A stretch of 64,000 nt of DNA, taken from contig NZ_FQVN01000001.1 in assembly GCF_900129375.1 (NCBI RefSeq), positions 496,001 to 560,000 on the forward strand. The letters run 5' to 3'. The position numbers were made by a program, and so were the translations under genes. Source of the DNA: Streptoalloteichus hindustanus. GTDB taxonomy: Bacteria > Actinomycetota > Actinomycetes > Mycobacteriales > Pseudonocardiaceae. The notes beneath the pieces are model-generated. The model worked only from the letters and a program-made list of their open reading frames with translations, had not been told where the DNA came from and did not search any database. Positions within the stretch are counted from its first letter, which is position 1; each line of letters starts with the position of its first letter. Below, piece by piece: positions 35,223 through 44,271 of this stretch.

Positions 35223-36857
35223 TCAGCCGCGCGACTGCAGCCTCTTGGTCATCTCGGTGGCGGTGACCGCCTTGGCGACCTGGGCGCAGTCGTCCCTGGT
35301 CGTGCCGGCGACGCCGCCCTCGGCGTTCTGCCGGCACGCACTGTTGAGCACGGTGCCCAGCTCCGCGTAGTCCGCGCCGGAGGTCAGCAGGTTCTGCACC
35401 GACCACCACAGCGAGGCCGACTTGTCGATGCCGATGCCCCGGATCCGCTGCCCGTTGAAGCTGCCCCCGTCCGCGATCAGCGCGGCGGCCTTGTTGCCCA
35501 CCCCGCTGTTGCGGTGGACGAAGATGCTGTTGTCCCGCGCGGTCTGGTAGCGCGGGTACCACAGGGAGCTGCCCTTGCGGTCCGGGTCGTTGTGCGCGGG
35601 CGGGTTCGCCATGTCGCGGATGACGCCCAGAGCCGAGCCCTCACCCATCTTCCACCGGTTGCCCGCGGTGTCGTCCGAGCTGCCGTTGGTCAGGTCGACG
35701 AACTCGCCGAAGATGTCCGACAGCGACTCGTTGATCGCGCCCGACTCGCCGCGGTACACCAGCCCGGAGATGTGCTCGGTGACCCCGTGGGTCAGCTCGT
35801 GCCCGGTGACGTCGTCGGTGGTGACGCCCTCGCCGAAGACCATCTGCTGGGCCTGCGGCGACCAGAAGGCGTTCTGGTACGGGCACTTCTCGCCGGAGAC
35901 GCAGACGCGGACCGTGGCCCGGAGCGCCTTGCCCGCGCCGTCGCCGTAGTCCACGCCGATCAGGTCGGTGAGGTCCGCGTCGACCTTGCTGGCGTAGAAC
36001 TTCGAGGTGTCCCCGAAGAAGTCGTAGACCTTGTTGACGTCCGCGACCGACGAGGGGCGGCCGCCCTCACGACGGCTGACCCGGAACGCCGTGCCACAGC
36101 GGAACGCGCTGTCGTCGTTGCCGTCCACGGTCGTGCGGTTGGCGTCGCAGACCGCGCGGTTGACCGCCTCGTGGGTGTCGGACCAGGTGGCCAGCGCGGC
36201 CCGGGAGCCGGCGTCGACCACGACGGTCCACCGGTCCTCGGCGCCCTTGCCGGCGACCGTGACCTGGAACGCCGGAACCGCGTCGGTCGCGCCCTCGGCG
36301 CCGAGCAGGCTCGCGTCGTACCAGTAGGGCCGGGACTCGGCGACCCGCAGGTCGGTGACGCCCTGGCCGGACTCGCCGGCCACCCGGTCGAGCGCGGACC
36401 GCGCGGCGCCCTCAGCCGCGGCGGTCCGGTCGGCGGGGAACGACCCGGCGCGCCCGCGCGCCGTCCGGCCGTGCGCGGAGACCAGCGCGCCGGACCGGTC
36501 GAGCACCTCGACGACCTGGCCGCCGAGCACCGGGACGCCGTCGATGGTCTGCTGCAGCCTGACGACCCCGCCCGCGGGCGTCGTCCGGCTGCTCAGGACC
36601 TCCAGCGCGCCCACACCGGCGCCGAACTGCTGGGCCAGCCGCGCCGAGTGCGCCGCGCCGGCGGCCCGCAGGTCGGTCTGGCCCGACGGCGCGGGCTTCG
36701 GGGAGCGCGGGGTGACCTCGCGGGTGCGCCCGAGGTCGTCGACCTGGACGTCCACGTCCTGGCCGGGTGGGGCGGCGAGCGCGGGCTCCGCGGCCGCGAC
36801 GACGCCGAGGGCGAGGGCCGCCGCGAAGAGCGCGGCACCTCGTCGTGCGTGGGACAT
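35223..36857 (-). CDS. Secreted M4-family (thermolysin-like) metalloprotease, 544 aa
   Basis: Signal peptide at the N-terminus (RRGAALFAAALALGVVAAAE). An FTP/PepSY-type propeptide of ~190 residues follows (VVRLQQTIDGVPVLGGQVV). The mature enzyme has the zinc motif GHELTHGVTEHISG near residue 352, and the distal Glu in GAINESLSDIFGEF. HRNSGVGNKAAALIADGG carries the C-terminal substrate-binding region. The domain order is standard for neutral proteases of the GluZincin group, exported to degrade extracellular protein. It is a single gene with a strong terminator. Confidence 0.93.
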   Translation of the reverse strand: MSHARRGAALFAAALALGVVAAAEPALAAPPGQDVDVQVDDLGRTREVTPRSPKPAPSGQTDLRAAGAAHSARLAQQFGAGVGALEVLSSRTTPAGGVVRLQQTIDGVPVLGGQVVEVLDRSGALVSAHGRTARGRAGSFPADRTAAAEGAARSALDRVAGESGQGVTDLRVAESRPYWYDASLLGAEGATDAVPAFQVTVAGKGAEDRWTVVVDAGSRAALATWSDTHEAVNRAVCDANRTTVDGNDDSAFRCGTAFRVSRREGGRPSSVADVNKVYDFFGDTSKFYASKVDADLTDLIGVDYGDGAGKALRATVRVCVSGEKCPYQNAFWSPQAQQMVFGEGVTTDDVTGHELTHGVTEHISGLVYRGESGAINESLSDIFGEFVDLTNGSSDDTAGNRWKMGEGSALGVIRDMANPPAHNDPDRKGSSLWYPRYQTARDNSIFVHRNSGVGNKAAALIADGGSFNGQRIRGIGIDKSASLWWSVQNLLTSGADYAELGTVLNSACRQNAEGGVAGTTRDDCAQVAKAVTATEMTKRLQSRG

Positions 36858-37056
36858 GCGTCACTCCAGAAAGACAGCAGGGAGTCACCATTCGTGACGT
36901 GGGAGTGATCCTGTCCAGCCTTTCGGGGTAAGCACACCCGCCATTCGTCGGGCTAATTGCGACAAAAGGGGTAAGAGAGCGGGAAGGGGTCACGATCTGT
37001 CGTCACCCGTTATGCCCCGTTCGAGGCCACCGAGGCGGGAGTACGGTCGACCCGGC

Positions 37057-37953
37057 ATGATCGCGGCGCTGCGTCTCCCCCCGGTCCCCGCCGTGGCCGC
37101 GGTGCTGGTCACCGTCCTGGCCACGGGGCTCGTCGGCGGCTGCACGGGTCCGGTCAGCGGAACGCCGACCGCCGGCACCCGGGAGAGCGGCCCGGCCTCC
37201 GGGCAGACCTCCGGCCCGGCCACACCCACCTCGGGCATGGGCGCGGCGCCGCCCCGGGTGGGGGCCTGCGTCCGGGGGGCGGAGTACGACGAGGTCGCCT
37301 GCGACCAGCCGCACGAGGGCGAGGTGACCGCGACCGACACCCTGCCGGCGACCCTGCCCGCCACCCCGGACGAGAGCGTGGTGCGGCAGGCCGCGCTGCC
37401 CCGCTGCCGGCAGGCCGCCGTCGGGTACCTCGGCAGCGGCGACGTCGACGCCACCCGGCTGCGGTCGTGGGCGTTCTGGCCCTCCGCCCGCGACTGGGCC
37501 GCCGGCCAGCGGTGGCTGGTGTGCGCGGTGTTCGAGGCCGGCCCGGACGACCGACCGGTCGCGCGCACCGGCTCGCTGCACGGCGCGCTGGCCAACGGCC
37601 TCGACGCCTACCAGCAGTGCGCGGCCGGCTCCCCCAGTCGGGACGACCGCCTGGTCACGGTGCCCTGCGACCAACCACACCTCGCGGAGGCGGTGCCCGG
37701 CGTGCTCGCCCTCGGCGCGCCCCACGACCCGCCGCCGAGCCCCGAGCAGATGACCCAGGCCGCGCAGCCGCACTGCGCCCAGGCGGTGACGGGCTACGTG
37801 GGCGCGGCGCGGCCGGACGTGCTGGTCTCGTGGCGGCTGCCCAGCCCGGCGAGCTGGTCGGAGGGCTTCTCGGTGGCCGTCTGCTACGTGGAGACGACCA
37901 CCGCGGTGAAGTCCCGCCTCCGGGGCATCGGCACGAACCCGCTGCCGAGCTGA
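37057..37953 (+). CDS. Septum-formation family lipoprotein, 298 aa
   Basis: ATG at 37057. The lipoprotein signal ends with LVGGC, followed by a Ser/Thr/Gly/Pro linker. The mature part repeats a module: VGACVRGAEYDEVACDQPHE ... and later QCAAGSPSRDDRLVTVPCDQ with PH. Paired Cys and the C-D-x-PH signature are typical of the actinobacterial 'septum formation' domain (Pfam Septum_form). It is probably anchored outside the membrane. The name comes from family annotation; direct evidence of a division role is limited. Confidence 0.78.
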   Translation: MIAALRLPPVPAVAAVLVTVLATGLVGGCTGPVSGTPTAGTRESGPASGQTSGPATPTSGMGAAPPRVGACVRGAEYDEVACDQPHEGEVTATDTLPATLPATPDESVVRQAALPRCRQAAVGYLGSGDVDATRLRSWAFWPSARDWAAGQRWLVCAVFEAGPDDRPVARTGSLHGALANGLDAYQQCAAGSPSRDDRLVTVPCDQPHLAEAVPGVLALGAPHDPPPSPEQMTQAAQPHCAQAVTGYVGAARPDVLVSWRLPSPASWSEGFSVAVCYVETTTAVKSRLRGIGTNPLPS

Positions 37954-38166
37954 CCGCGCCCCCTGCCCTGGCCGGCCCCTTCACCCACACGCCGGGATCG
38001 CACCGCCCGAACGGGTCACGCGGCGACAGCTGGTCGTCCGGAAAGGGACCACTTGGCCGATCGCGGCTCACTCTTCCGGGGCTGGCTCCGGCTGACCTTC
38101 CCCCGATGAGCTGAGACCGCGCCCGGTCGCCCGACCGGCGCGCCGAGCCGAGGTCGAGGGGAGACC

Positions 38167-39855
38167 ATGCGGAGACTTCTGCTGGCCACCGGCGTGGTGG
38201 CCGTCCTGAGCGCCCTCGTGACCACCGCGCACCCCGCGGTGGCCGCGCCAGCCGCCCCGCCGACAGTGCCGGAGCGCCACCTCACCCAGAAGATCGACTG
38301 GAAGCCGTGCTTCCCCGGGAAACTCCCCGACGGGTTACCCCCGGGCTCGGAACGCCTGGAGTGCGGCTCCTTCACCGCTCCGCGCAACTGGAACCGACCG
38401 AACGACAAGATCGACATCGTGGTCGCGGTCAGTCGGCTGCGCCCCGCGAAGGGTGAGCCGAAAGGCACCGTCCTGACCAACCCCGGCGGCCCTGGCGCCC
38501 CCGGCCGAACCCTGCCCCTGCTGTTCCTCCAGCAGAACCGCGCCAAGCTCCTGGACGCCGTGGAGGTCGTGGGCGTCGACCCGAGGGGCACCGGCGAGAG
38601 CAGCAACGTGAGCTGCGGCGGGGGAGCCAACATCGGGGCCGAGCTGGACCCGAGGGACCGCAGCCAGGGCAACCTCGACCTCATGCTGGACTCGGCGGCG
38701 CTGACCGCCAGGTTCTGCCAGACCAAGTCCGGCGAGTTGGGCCGGTACGTCACCACCGAGCAGACCGTGAAGGACCTCGACCTCCTGCGGCGCCTGCTCG
38801 GCAGGGAGAAGGTCAGCTACGTCGGCTACTCCGGGGGAAGCTGGATGGGCGCGTACTACGCGACCTACTTCCCGAACCGGGTGGACAGGTTCGTGCTCGA
38901 CTCGAACACGGAGTTCACGACCACCTGGCAGAAGTCCTTCTCCTGGCAGCCGCTCGGCTTCGAACGCCGCTTCCGCGAGGACTTCCTGCCGTGGGCCGCG
39001 CGCCACGACGCGCACTACCACCTGGGCACGACCGGCGAGGACGCGCGGCAGACCTACGAACGGCTGCGCGCCCGGCTGGCCGAGCAGCCGGCCGACCTCG
39101 GCCAGGGCCGGACGATGACCGCGGTGGGGCTGGACGAGGTCATCGCGACGTCGATCTACTCGAAGGCGTTGTTCGTCGGGCTCGCCGAGACCCTGACCCG
39201 GGTCCGCACGGTCGTGGAGCAGCCCGGGACCGACCAGGCCAGGGCCGCGGCCGCGGCCGTCCGCGAGTCGCTGGACCGGCTGACCCGCTCCGCGCTGCCC
39301 GGCGTGGCCCCGTTCCCCGCGGACGCGGAGGCGGCGACCTCCTACAGCATCCGCTGCAACGACACCCCCACCACCGGGGACCGCGCGTCGCTGGTCCAGC
39401 GGTCCGAGCGCGAAGGCCGGAAGTACCCGCTGATCGGCTGGTGGCGGATCTCCGACCCGTGCGTCTTCTGGAAGCGGCCCGACGTGCACATGCCGACGCC
39501 GAACGGCAGGAACGTCCCGCCGGTGCTGATGGTGCAGTCGGTCAACGACCCGGCCACCCCGCTTGAGGGGGCGAAACGGGCGCACGAGGCGTTCGCCAAC
39601 TCCCGACTGCTCACCGTGACGGACGAGGGCGACCACGGCCTCTACTCCACCGGCAACGCCTGCGTCGACGACGTCGTGGAGAAGTACCTGGTGGACGGCG
39701 TGGTGCCGGACCGCGACCTGTCGTGCACCGGAACGCCGCTGCCCGAGCCGCGGCGCGCCGGCCACGCGGAGGAGCACGTCGCGGAGCCCCAGGGGGTCAA
39801 CCCGCTCACCCTGAACGCCCAGTTCCGACGGCTCATCGGTCCGATGCCGCGCTGA
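38167..39855 (+). CDS. Secreted alpha/beta hydrolase, tripeptidyl aminopeptidase-like, 562 aa
   Basis: Signal peptide (RRLLLATGVVAVLSALVTTA) ending near VAAPA. The alpha/beta-hydrolase fold has the oxyanion segment LTNPGGPGAPG, the nucleophile elbow VGYSGGSWMGAYYA (Ser near residue 222), the acid in VNDPATP and the catalytic His in DEGDHGLY. It matches the SlpD/SlpE mycelium-associated proteases of Streptomyces, which remove tripeptides from extracellular proteins. The elbow GYSGGS differs from the more usual GVSYGT. Single gene with a hairpin after the stop. Confidence 0.87.
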   Translation: MRRLLLATGVVAVLSALVTTAHPAVAAPAAPPTVPERHLTQKIDWKPCFPGKLPDGLPPGSERLECGSFTAPRNWNRPNDKIDIVVAVSRLRPAKGEPKGTVLTNPGGPGAPGRTLPLLFLQQNRAKLLDAVEVVGVDPRGTGESSNVSCGGGANIGAELDPRDRSQGNLDLMLDSAALTARFCQTKSGELGRYVTTEQTVKDLDLLRRLLGREKVSYVGYSGGSWMGAYYATYFPNRVDRFVLDSNTEFTTTWQKSFSWQPLGFERRFREDFLPWAARHDAHYHLGTTGEDARQTYERLRARLAEQPADLGQGRTMTAVGLDEVIATSIYSKALFVGLAETLTRVRTVVEQPGTDQARAAAAAVRESLDRLTRSALPGVAPFPADAEAATSYSIRCNDTPTTGDRASLVQRSEREGRKYPLIGWWRISDPCVFWKRPDVHMPTPNGRNVPPVLMVQSVNDPATPLEGAKRAHEAFANSRLLTVTDEGDHGLYSTGNACVDDVVEKYLVDGVVPDRDLSCTGTPLPEPRRAGHAEEHVAEPQGVNPLTLNAQFRRLIGPMPR

Positions 39856-39865
39856 CGGCGAAGGG

Positions 39866-39888
39866 GCTCCCACCATCGCGGTGGGAGC
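39866..39888 (+). terminator. Hairpin after the secreted peptidase (also usable from the other strand)
   Basis: GCTCCCACC (39866-39874) with GGTGGGAGC (39880-39888), extended by AAGG/CCTT. It lies between two convergent genes. Confidence 0.7.
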
Positions 39889-39925
39889 TCCTTCCCAAGC
39901 CCCTTCCCGGCCGGGGACTCCGGGA

Positions 39926-40555
39926 TCAGAGCAGGCGGCGGGCAACCCGCCCATGGAGATCGGTCACCAGGCGGACGAGCCAGGGCGCCAGAACCGCCGC
40001 GGCCAGCCCGATTCCACTGTGGACAATCACGGCGCCGGTCCAGGTCGGGCCGCCCCACGCCGAGGAGATGTCCTCGCCCCACATGGCGAACGGGTAGGTG
40101 GCGCCCCGAACCACCATGGCTCCCAACAGGAAGACCACGGCGGACGACAGCGCGCCCATGGGCAGGACCAGCGCCAGGTACAGCGCCTCCCGCCACCGCC
40201 GGCGGTCGCCCAAGCGTCGCCACAGCCCCCCGTGGGGCTTCGGCGGGTCGGGAAGGGAAACCCGCAACAGCACGCGGACCCGAGCTCGCTCGACCTTCGC
40301 CATCAACCGCGCGAACGCCAGCACCGCCAGGAAACCGGCCACGCCAACCAGAACGACGGAGGTGGCCGCGCTGACCCCCAGCCCGACCACGACCAACGGG
40401 AACCACACCAGCCCGAGCGGCAGCGAGAGCAGGGCGAAGAGCACGCGCCCGCCGAACGCCCGCACACCAGCCCGCTGCCAGACGTAGGTGTCGGTCCGCA
40501 CCAACGGCCAGTACCACATCGACACCGCTTCCCCCCACGTGTTCGCCTCGCTCAC
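39926..40555 (-). CDS. Sensor-domain membrane protein, 209 aa
   Basis: Four hydrophobic segments in two pairs: VLFALLSLPLGLVWFPLVVV, VVLVGVAGFLAVLAFARLMA, ALYLALVLPMGALSSAVVFL and GAVIVHSGIGLAAAVLAPWL. A cytoplasmic basic loop lies between them. This is the arrangement of the 'Sensor' domain normally found in front of actinobacterial histidine kinases, here alone without a kinase. Function unknown. The start is ATG at 40555. Confidence 0.65.
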   Translation of the reverse strand: MSEANTWGEAVSMWYWPLVRTDTYVWQRAGVRAFGGRVLFALLSLPLGLVWFPLVVVGLGVSAATSVVLVGVAGFLAVLAFARLMAKVERARVRVLLRVSLPDPPKPHGGLWRRLGDRRRWREALYLALVLPMGALSSAVVFLLGAMVVRGATYPFAMWGEDISSAWGGPTWTGAVIVHSGIGLAAAVLAPWLVRLVTDLHGRVARRLL

Positions 40556-40714
40556 ACGCTAGGAATCCGGTGCCACCACGGGAACCCGGCTGGCTTCGGC
40601 GCCCACCGGGGGTCAACCCCCGGCTCACCCCGGGGTGAACCCGCCGGCTGGCCCACCCCGTCGGTTGCGGCCCGTCGGTCCCGGCCCGCCGGTCCCGGCC
40701 GCCGGACGCGACGC

Positions 40715-40755
40715 GGCGTCGGAGTGCCCCTCCCCCTGACGGGCACCCCGACGCC
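40715..40755 (-). terminator. Hairpin downstream of the 48-residue membrane peptide gene
   Basis: GGCGTCGG (40715-40722) pairs with CCGACGCC (40748-40755), with GTGCCC/GGGCAC pairing inside. It lies 22 bp beyond the stop of the minus-strand small gene. Confidence 0.6.
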
Positions 40756-40777
40756 GCCTCCGCTCCCGGTACTCGGC

Positions 40778-40924
40778 TCAGGCGCACCAGGCGCTGGGCC
40801 GCCCCCTGTCCGGGACGCGGTCTCGGTCCTCGTCCTTCCTCCGGTCGCCGCTGTCGGACGTGACGATCACCATCACGACGGCCGCCACGGCCAGGACCAG
40901 CATCGCCAGCCCCGCACTGACCAT
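40778..40924 (-). CDS. Small membrane peptide, 48 aa
   Basis: ATG at 40924, preceded by a perfect GAGGAGGT ribosome site 6 bases upstream. One hydrophobic helix (SAGLAMLVLAVAAVVMVIVT) is followed by a highly charged tail (SGDRRKDEDRDRVPDRGR) and a C-terminal Trp-Cys. It is followed by its own hairpin. I do not recognise a family. The strong ribosome site, clean membrane topology and terminator make a real gene likely. Confidence 0.6.
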   Translation of the reverse strand: MVSAGLAMLVLAVAAVVMVIVTSDSGDRRKDEDRDRVPDRGRPSAWCA

Positions 40925-41056
40925 GGCGCACCTCCTCGCGGGTCTCGTGCCGATCCTCCGCTGACTGCGTTCCCCGGGGGTTGGTGAGGACCTTCCCCCG
41001 GTAGGGAAGAGCGTGCCCCCGCGCGCTGGATACGTCCGTGACGCAGGTCACGAAAA

Positions 41057-41097
41057 GGGGGACGCCCCGGGGCCTGGTCGGGCCCGGGGCGTCCCCC
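41057..41097 (-). terminator. Strong intrinsic terminator of pckG
   Basis: 15-bp perfect stem GGGGGACGCCCCGGG (41057-41071) with CCCGGGGCGTCCCCC (41083-41097). Read on the minus strand it is followed by CTTTTC, a short T tract. Confidence 0.88.
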
Positions 41098-41148
41098 TCT
41101 CCCACGCGCGCGCCGGCGGGAGTCACCGCCCGCGACGCGTGGCGTCAC

Positions 41149-42960
41149 TCAGCCGAGGCGCTGCTTCAGCGCCTCCAGCTCGTCCCGCAGCGAGCTCGGC
41201 AGCTTGTCGCCGATCTTGGCGAACCACTCCTCGATCAGCGGGATCTCGGCCTTCCACTCCTCGACGTCGACGCCCAGCGCGGCCTCGATGTCGGCCACCG
41301 GGGTGTCCAGGCCGGACAGGTCGATCGCCTCGGCGGTCGGCACGTGGCCGATCGGGGTCTCCACCGCCGGGGCGGTGCCCTCCAGCCGCTCGACGATCCA
41401 CTTCAGCACGCGCGAGTTCTCGCCGAAGCCCGGCCACAGGAAGCGCTTGTCCTCACCGCGGCGGAACCAGTTGACGTAGAAGATCCTCGGCAGCTTAGCG
41501 GCGTCGGCGCCCTTGCCGGTGTCGATCCAGTGCTGGAAGTAGTCGCCGGCGTGGTAGCCGATGAACGGCAGCATCGCCATCGGGTCGCGCCGCACGACGC
41601 CCACCTGGCCCACGGCCGCCGCGGTGGTCTCCGAGGACAGCGTGGCGCCCATGAACACGCCGTGCTGCCAGTCGCGGGACTCGGTCACCAGCGGGACGGT
41701 GGTGGCGCGCCGGCCGCCGAACAGGATCGCCGAGATCGGCACGCCCTTCGGGTCCTGCCACTCCGGGGCGACGATCGGGCACTGCTCGATCGGCACGCAG
41801 TAGCGGGAGTTCGGGTGCGAGGTCAGCTCCTCGCTGCCCGGCGTCCAGTCCCGCTTCTTCCACGAGGTGAGGTGCTCGGGCGCCTCGCCCATGCCCTCCC
41901 ACCAGATGTCGCCGTCGTCGGTGAGGGCGACGTTGGTGAACACCGAGTTGCCCAGCTCGATGGTGCGCATCGCGTTGGGGTTGGTCTTCCAGTCGGTGCC
42001 CGGAGCGACGCCGAAGAATCCGTTCTCCGGGTTCACGGCGTACAGCCGGCCGTCCTCGCCGAAGCGCATCCACGCGATGTCGTCGCCGAGCGTCTCGACC
42101 TTCCAGCCCGGAATGGTCGGCTCCAGCATCGCCAGATTCGTCTTGCCGCAGGCGCTCGGGAAAGCGGCGGCCACGTAGTAGACCTTGTTCTCCGGCGAAA
42201 TGAGCTTCAGGATGAGCATGTGCTCGGCGAGCCAGCCCTCGTCCCTGCCCATCACCGAGGCGATCCGCAGCGAGTAGCACTTCTTGCCCAGCAGGGCGTT
42301 GCCGCCGTACCCGGAGCCGAAGCTCCAGATCATGCGCTCCTCGGGGAAGTGCGAGATGTACTTCGTCTCGTTGCACGGCCACGGGACGTCCTGCTGGCCG
42401 GGCTCCAGGGGCGCGCCCAGCGAGTGCAGGCACGGCACGAAGTCGGCGTCGTCGCCGAAGCGCTCCAGCGCCTTCGCGCCCATCCGGGTCATCACCCGCA
42501 TCGAGACGACGACGTATTCCGAGTCGGTGAGCTCCACGCCGAGCATCGGCTTTTCCGCGTCCAGCGGACCCATGCAGAACGGGATCACGTACATCGTCCG
42601 GCCGCGCATCGAGCCCCGGTAGAGCTCGGTCATCGTGGCCTTCATCTCGTCCGGCCGCATCCAGTTGTTGGTGGGGCCGGCGTCACCCGGGTCCTGCGAG
42701 CAGATGAAGGTCCGCTCCTCCACCCTGGCCACGTCGCTGGGGTCCGAGGCGCACCAGAACGAGTTCGGCTTCCGCTCCAGCCGCACGAACGTTCCGGCCT
42801 CGACCAGCTTCGCCGTCATCCGCTCCCACTCGTCGTCCGAGCCGTCGCACCAGACGACCTGGTCGGGGGTGGTGAGCTCGGCGACCTCACGCACCCATGC
42901 AAGCAGGCGCTGGTGCGTGGTCGGTGCTTGGTCGAGACCGGGGATGGTCAGCGCGGTCAT
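41149..42960 (-). CDS. pckG: Phosphoenolpyruvate carboxykinase (GTP), 603 aa
   Basis: Full-length GTP-type PEPCK. Visible are [20 protein letters not shown], the P-loop [16 protein letters not shown] with the reactive Cys, the metal/kinase motif [33 protein letters not shown], and the guanine-site region [12 protein letters not shown]. It converts oxaloacetate and GTP to PEP, CO2 and GDP, the gluconeogenic step. ATG at 42960 after AGGAGA; the open frame continues upstream but without similarity. Monocistronic, with a strong terminator. Confidence 0.97.
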   Translation of the reverse strand: MTALTIPGLDQAPTTHQRLLAWVREVAELTTPDQVVWCDGSDDEWERMTAKLVEAGTFVRLERKPNSFWCASDPSDVARVEERTFICSQDPGDAGPTNNWMRPDEMKATMTELYRGSMRGRTMYVIPFCMGPLDAEKPMLGVELTDSEYVVVSMRVMTRMGAKALERFGDDADFVPCLHSLGAPLEPGQQDVPWPCNETKYISHFPEERMIWSFGSGYGGNALLGKKCYSLRIASVMGRDEGWLAEHMLILKLISPENKVYYVAAAFPSACGKTNLAMLEPTIPGWKVETLGDDIAWMRFGEDGRLYAVNPENGFFGVAPGTDWKTNPNAMRTIELGNSVFTNVALTDDGDIWWEGMGEAPEHLTSWKKRDWTPGSEELTSHPNSRYCVPIEQCPIVAPEWQDPKGVPISAILFGGRRATTVPLVTESRDWQHGVFMGATLSSETTAAAVGQVGVVRRDPMAMLPFIGYHAGDYFQHWIDTGKGADAAKLPRIFYVNWFRRGEDKRFLWPGFGENSRVLKWIVERLEGTAPAVETPIGHVPTAEAIDLSGLDTPVADIEAALGVDVEEWKAEIPLIEEWFAKIGDKLPSSLRDELEALKQRLG

Positions 42961-43321
42961 CTCGTCTCGTCTCCTGACTGGGCGCCACAGCCCGTGCCAC
43001 ACGCCGGCTCCACCCCGGGGGAGATCGACGGGCCCGCCGAAATCACCGAAAGCTTCGCCCCGCCCGGGTGGTACGGGCGTGCTGGGAAAGGGATGTTCTG
43101 CAGGTTAGCCCCGGTCGCACCGGAAAACGCACGGCCGCCCTGTCGCTTCTCTCACAAGAACGATCAGGGAATCGATTCAGGGCCACTCGGATGACTGAGA
43201 ACGGGTGAACCCCGAATGGGTGCGAGAAGCAACACATACCGTGCGCGGCAAGAGAGAAAGCGTTTGCGGGTACTCCCCGAGGTGGTCCCCCGGGTGACCG
43301 CGGACCGGTCCGAACGCGCCG
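42961..43321. other. Noncoding leader/promoter region of pckG
   Basis: About 360 bp without a gene, less GC-rich around 43140-43260. It should contain the pckG promoter. No operator could be identified with confidence. Confidence 0.5.
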
Positions 43322-43358
43322 GGGCCCCGGCCATGGCGGTGCGCCGTGGCCGGGGCCC
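43322..43358 (-). terminator. Hairpin terminator after the DUF6802 gene
   Basis: 12-bp perfect stem GGGCCCCGGCCA (43322-43333) with TGGCCGGGGCCC (43347-43358). Confidence 0.75.
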
Positions 43359-43394
43359 GAACCCCTCACGTCCGCGGGGCGACGTCCTGGCGGA

Positions 43395-44138
43395 TCAGCT
43401 CCACCGGCCGGTGGCCGGGTCGATGCTCACCACCGAGGGGCCACTCGCGGCGCCGGTGGCCGGTGCGGCGGCGCCGGAGGCGGGGTCGGACCACGCCGCG
43501 TCCGACCAGGCGGCGTCCCCTGCCGGCTCCGCGCCGCCCTCGCCGACGAACGAGTCCTTGCTGTAGGAGCCGTCCTTGTTGATGTGCCCCTGCTCCACGA
43601 CCTTCCAGTCACCGTGCCCCTGGTGCTGGCGGATCGTGACCTTGCCGTCCTTGCCGATCTCGGTCGCGGAGTCGGCGTCGCCGTCGCCGTCGGTGTCCGT
43701 GAACAGGATGACGTCGCCGTCGGAGTCCTTCACCACCGCGGTGTCGGCCTTGCCGTCCTGGTTGAGGTCCTCGGTGGCCGGGCCCACCGTGCGCTCGCCG
43801 TCCCTGGTCTCCACGAGCATCTCGCCCCCGCCGCGGCTGGCGGTCTCGCGGTGGTCAGCGCCGCCACCGGCCTTGCCGGTGGTGTCGACCCACTGGCCGC
43901 TGTGCGCGTCGAACTTCGCCTGGCCGATGACCTTGCCCCGGCTGTCGAGCTTGGTCAGGACGTCGGCGTCGCCGTCGTGGTCGGTGTCGGTGTAGGCCAG
44001 GAACCCGTCCTCGGTCTGCACCATCGCGGTGTCGTCGACCCCGTCGTGGTCCTGGTCGTAGTTGGCCTCGGCCGTGTACTCCTCGCCGTCCACGGTGATC
44101 TTGAGGTCGCCGTTTCCGCCGTCGTTCTCGATGTACAC
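43395..44138 (-). CDS. DUF6802-type acidic repeat protein, 247 aa
   Basis: The GTG start at 44138 follows GAGGGG at a good distance; the open frame upstream is a Pro/Arg-rich artefact. The protein is built from Asp-rich loops reminiscent of dockerin/EF-hand calcium sites: DQDHDGVDDTA, DTDHDGDADV, DLNQDGKADTA and DTDGDGDADS. These are separated by short beta segments (GYLKITVDGEEY-like, FDAHSGQWVDT). No signal peptide, so its location is unclear. Similar proteins in Pseudonocardiales are annotated DUF6802. Calcium binding is inferred from the loops. Confidence 0.72.
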   Translation of the reverse strand: MYIENDGGNGDLKITVDGEEYTAEANYDQDHDGVDDTAMVQTEDGFLAYTDTDHDGDADVLTKLDSRGKVIGQAKFDAHSGQWVDTTGKAGGGADHRETASRGGGEMLVETRDGERTVGPATEDLNQDGKADTAVVKDSDGDVILFTDTDGDGDADSATEIGKDGKVTIRQHQGHGDWKVVEQGHINKDGSYSKDSFVGEGGAEPAGDAAWSDAAWSDPASGAAAPATGAASGPSVVSIDPATGRWS

Positions 44139-44271
44139 CAGGTCCCCCTCAGGGCGTCGGGCACCACGCCGCCGGGTGCGTTGTCGTCCTTGCTCCGCGG
44201 TTGGACTCACGGTAGGGGGCGCCGGTTCCCCCGTGGGGCGGGGGGCGGCCACCTCACCCGTGCGGCGGCGG

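Noticed and set aside
42961-43002. Longer pckG start at 43002
   Set aside because: The ATG at 42960 has AGGAGA at the right distance and matches the usual N-terminus of the family; the extra residues are basic and not conserved.
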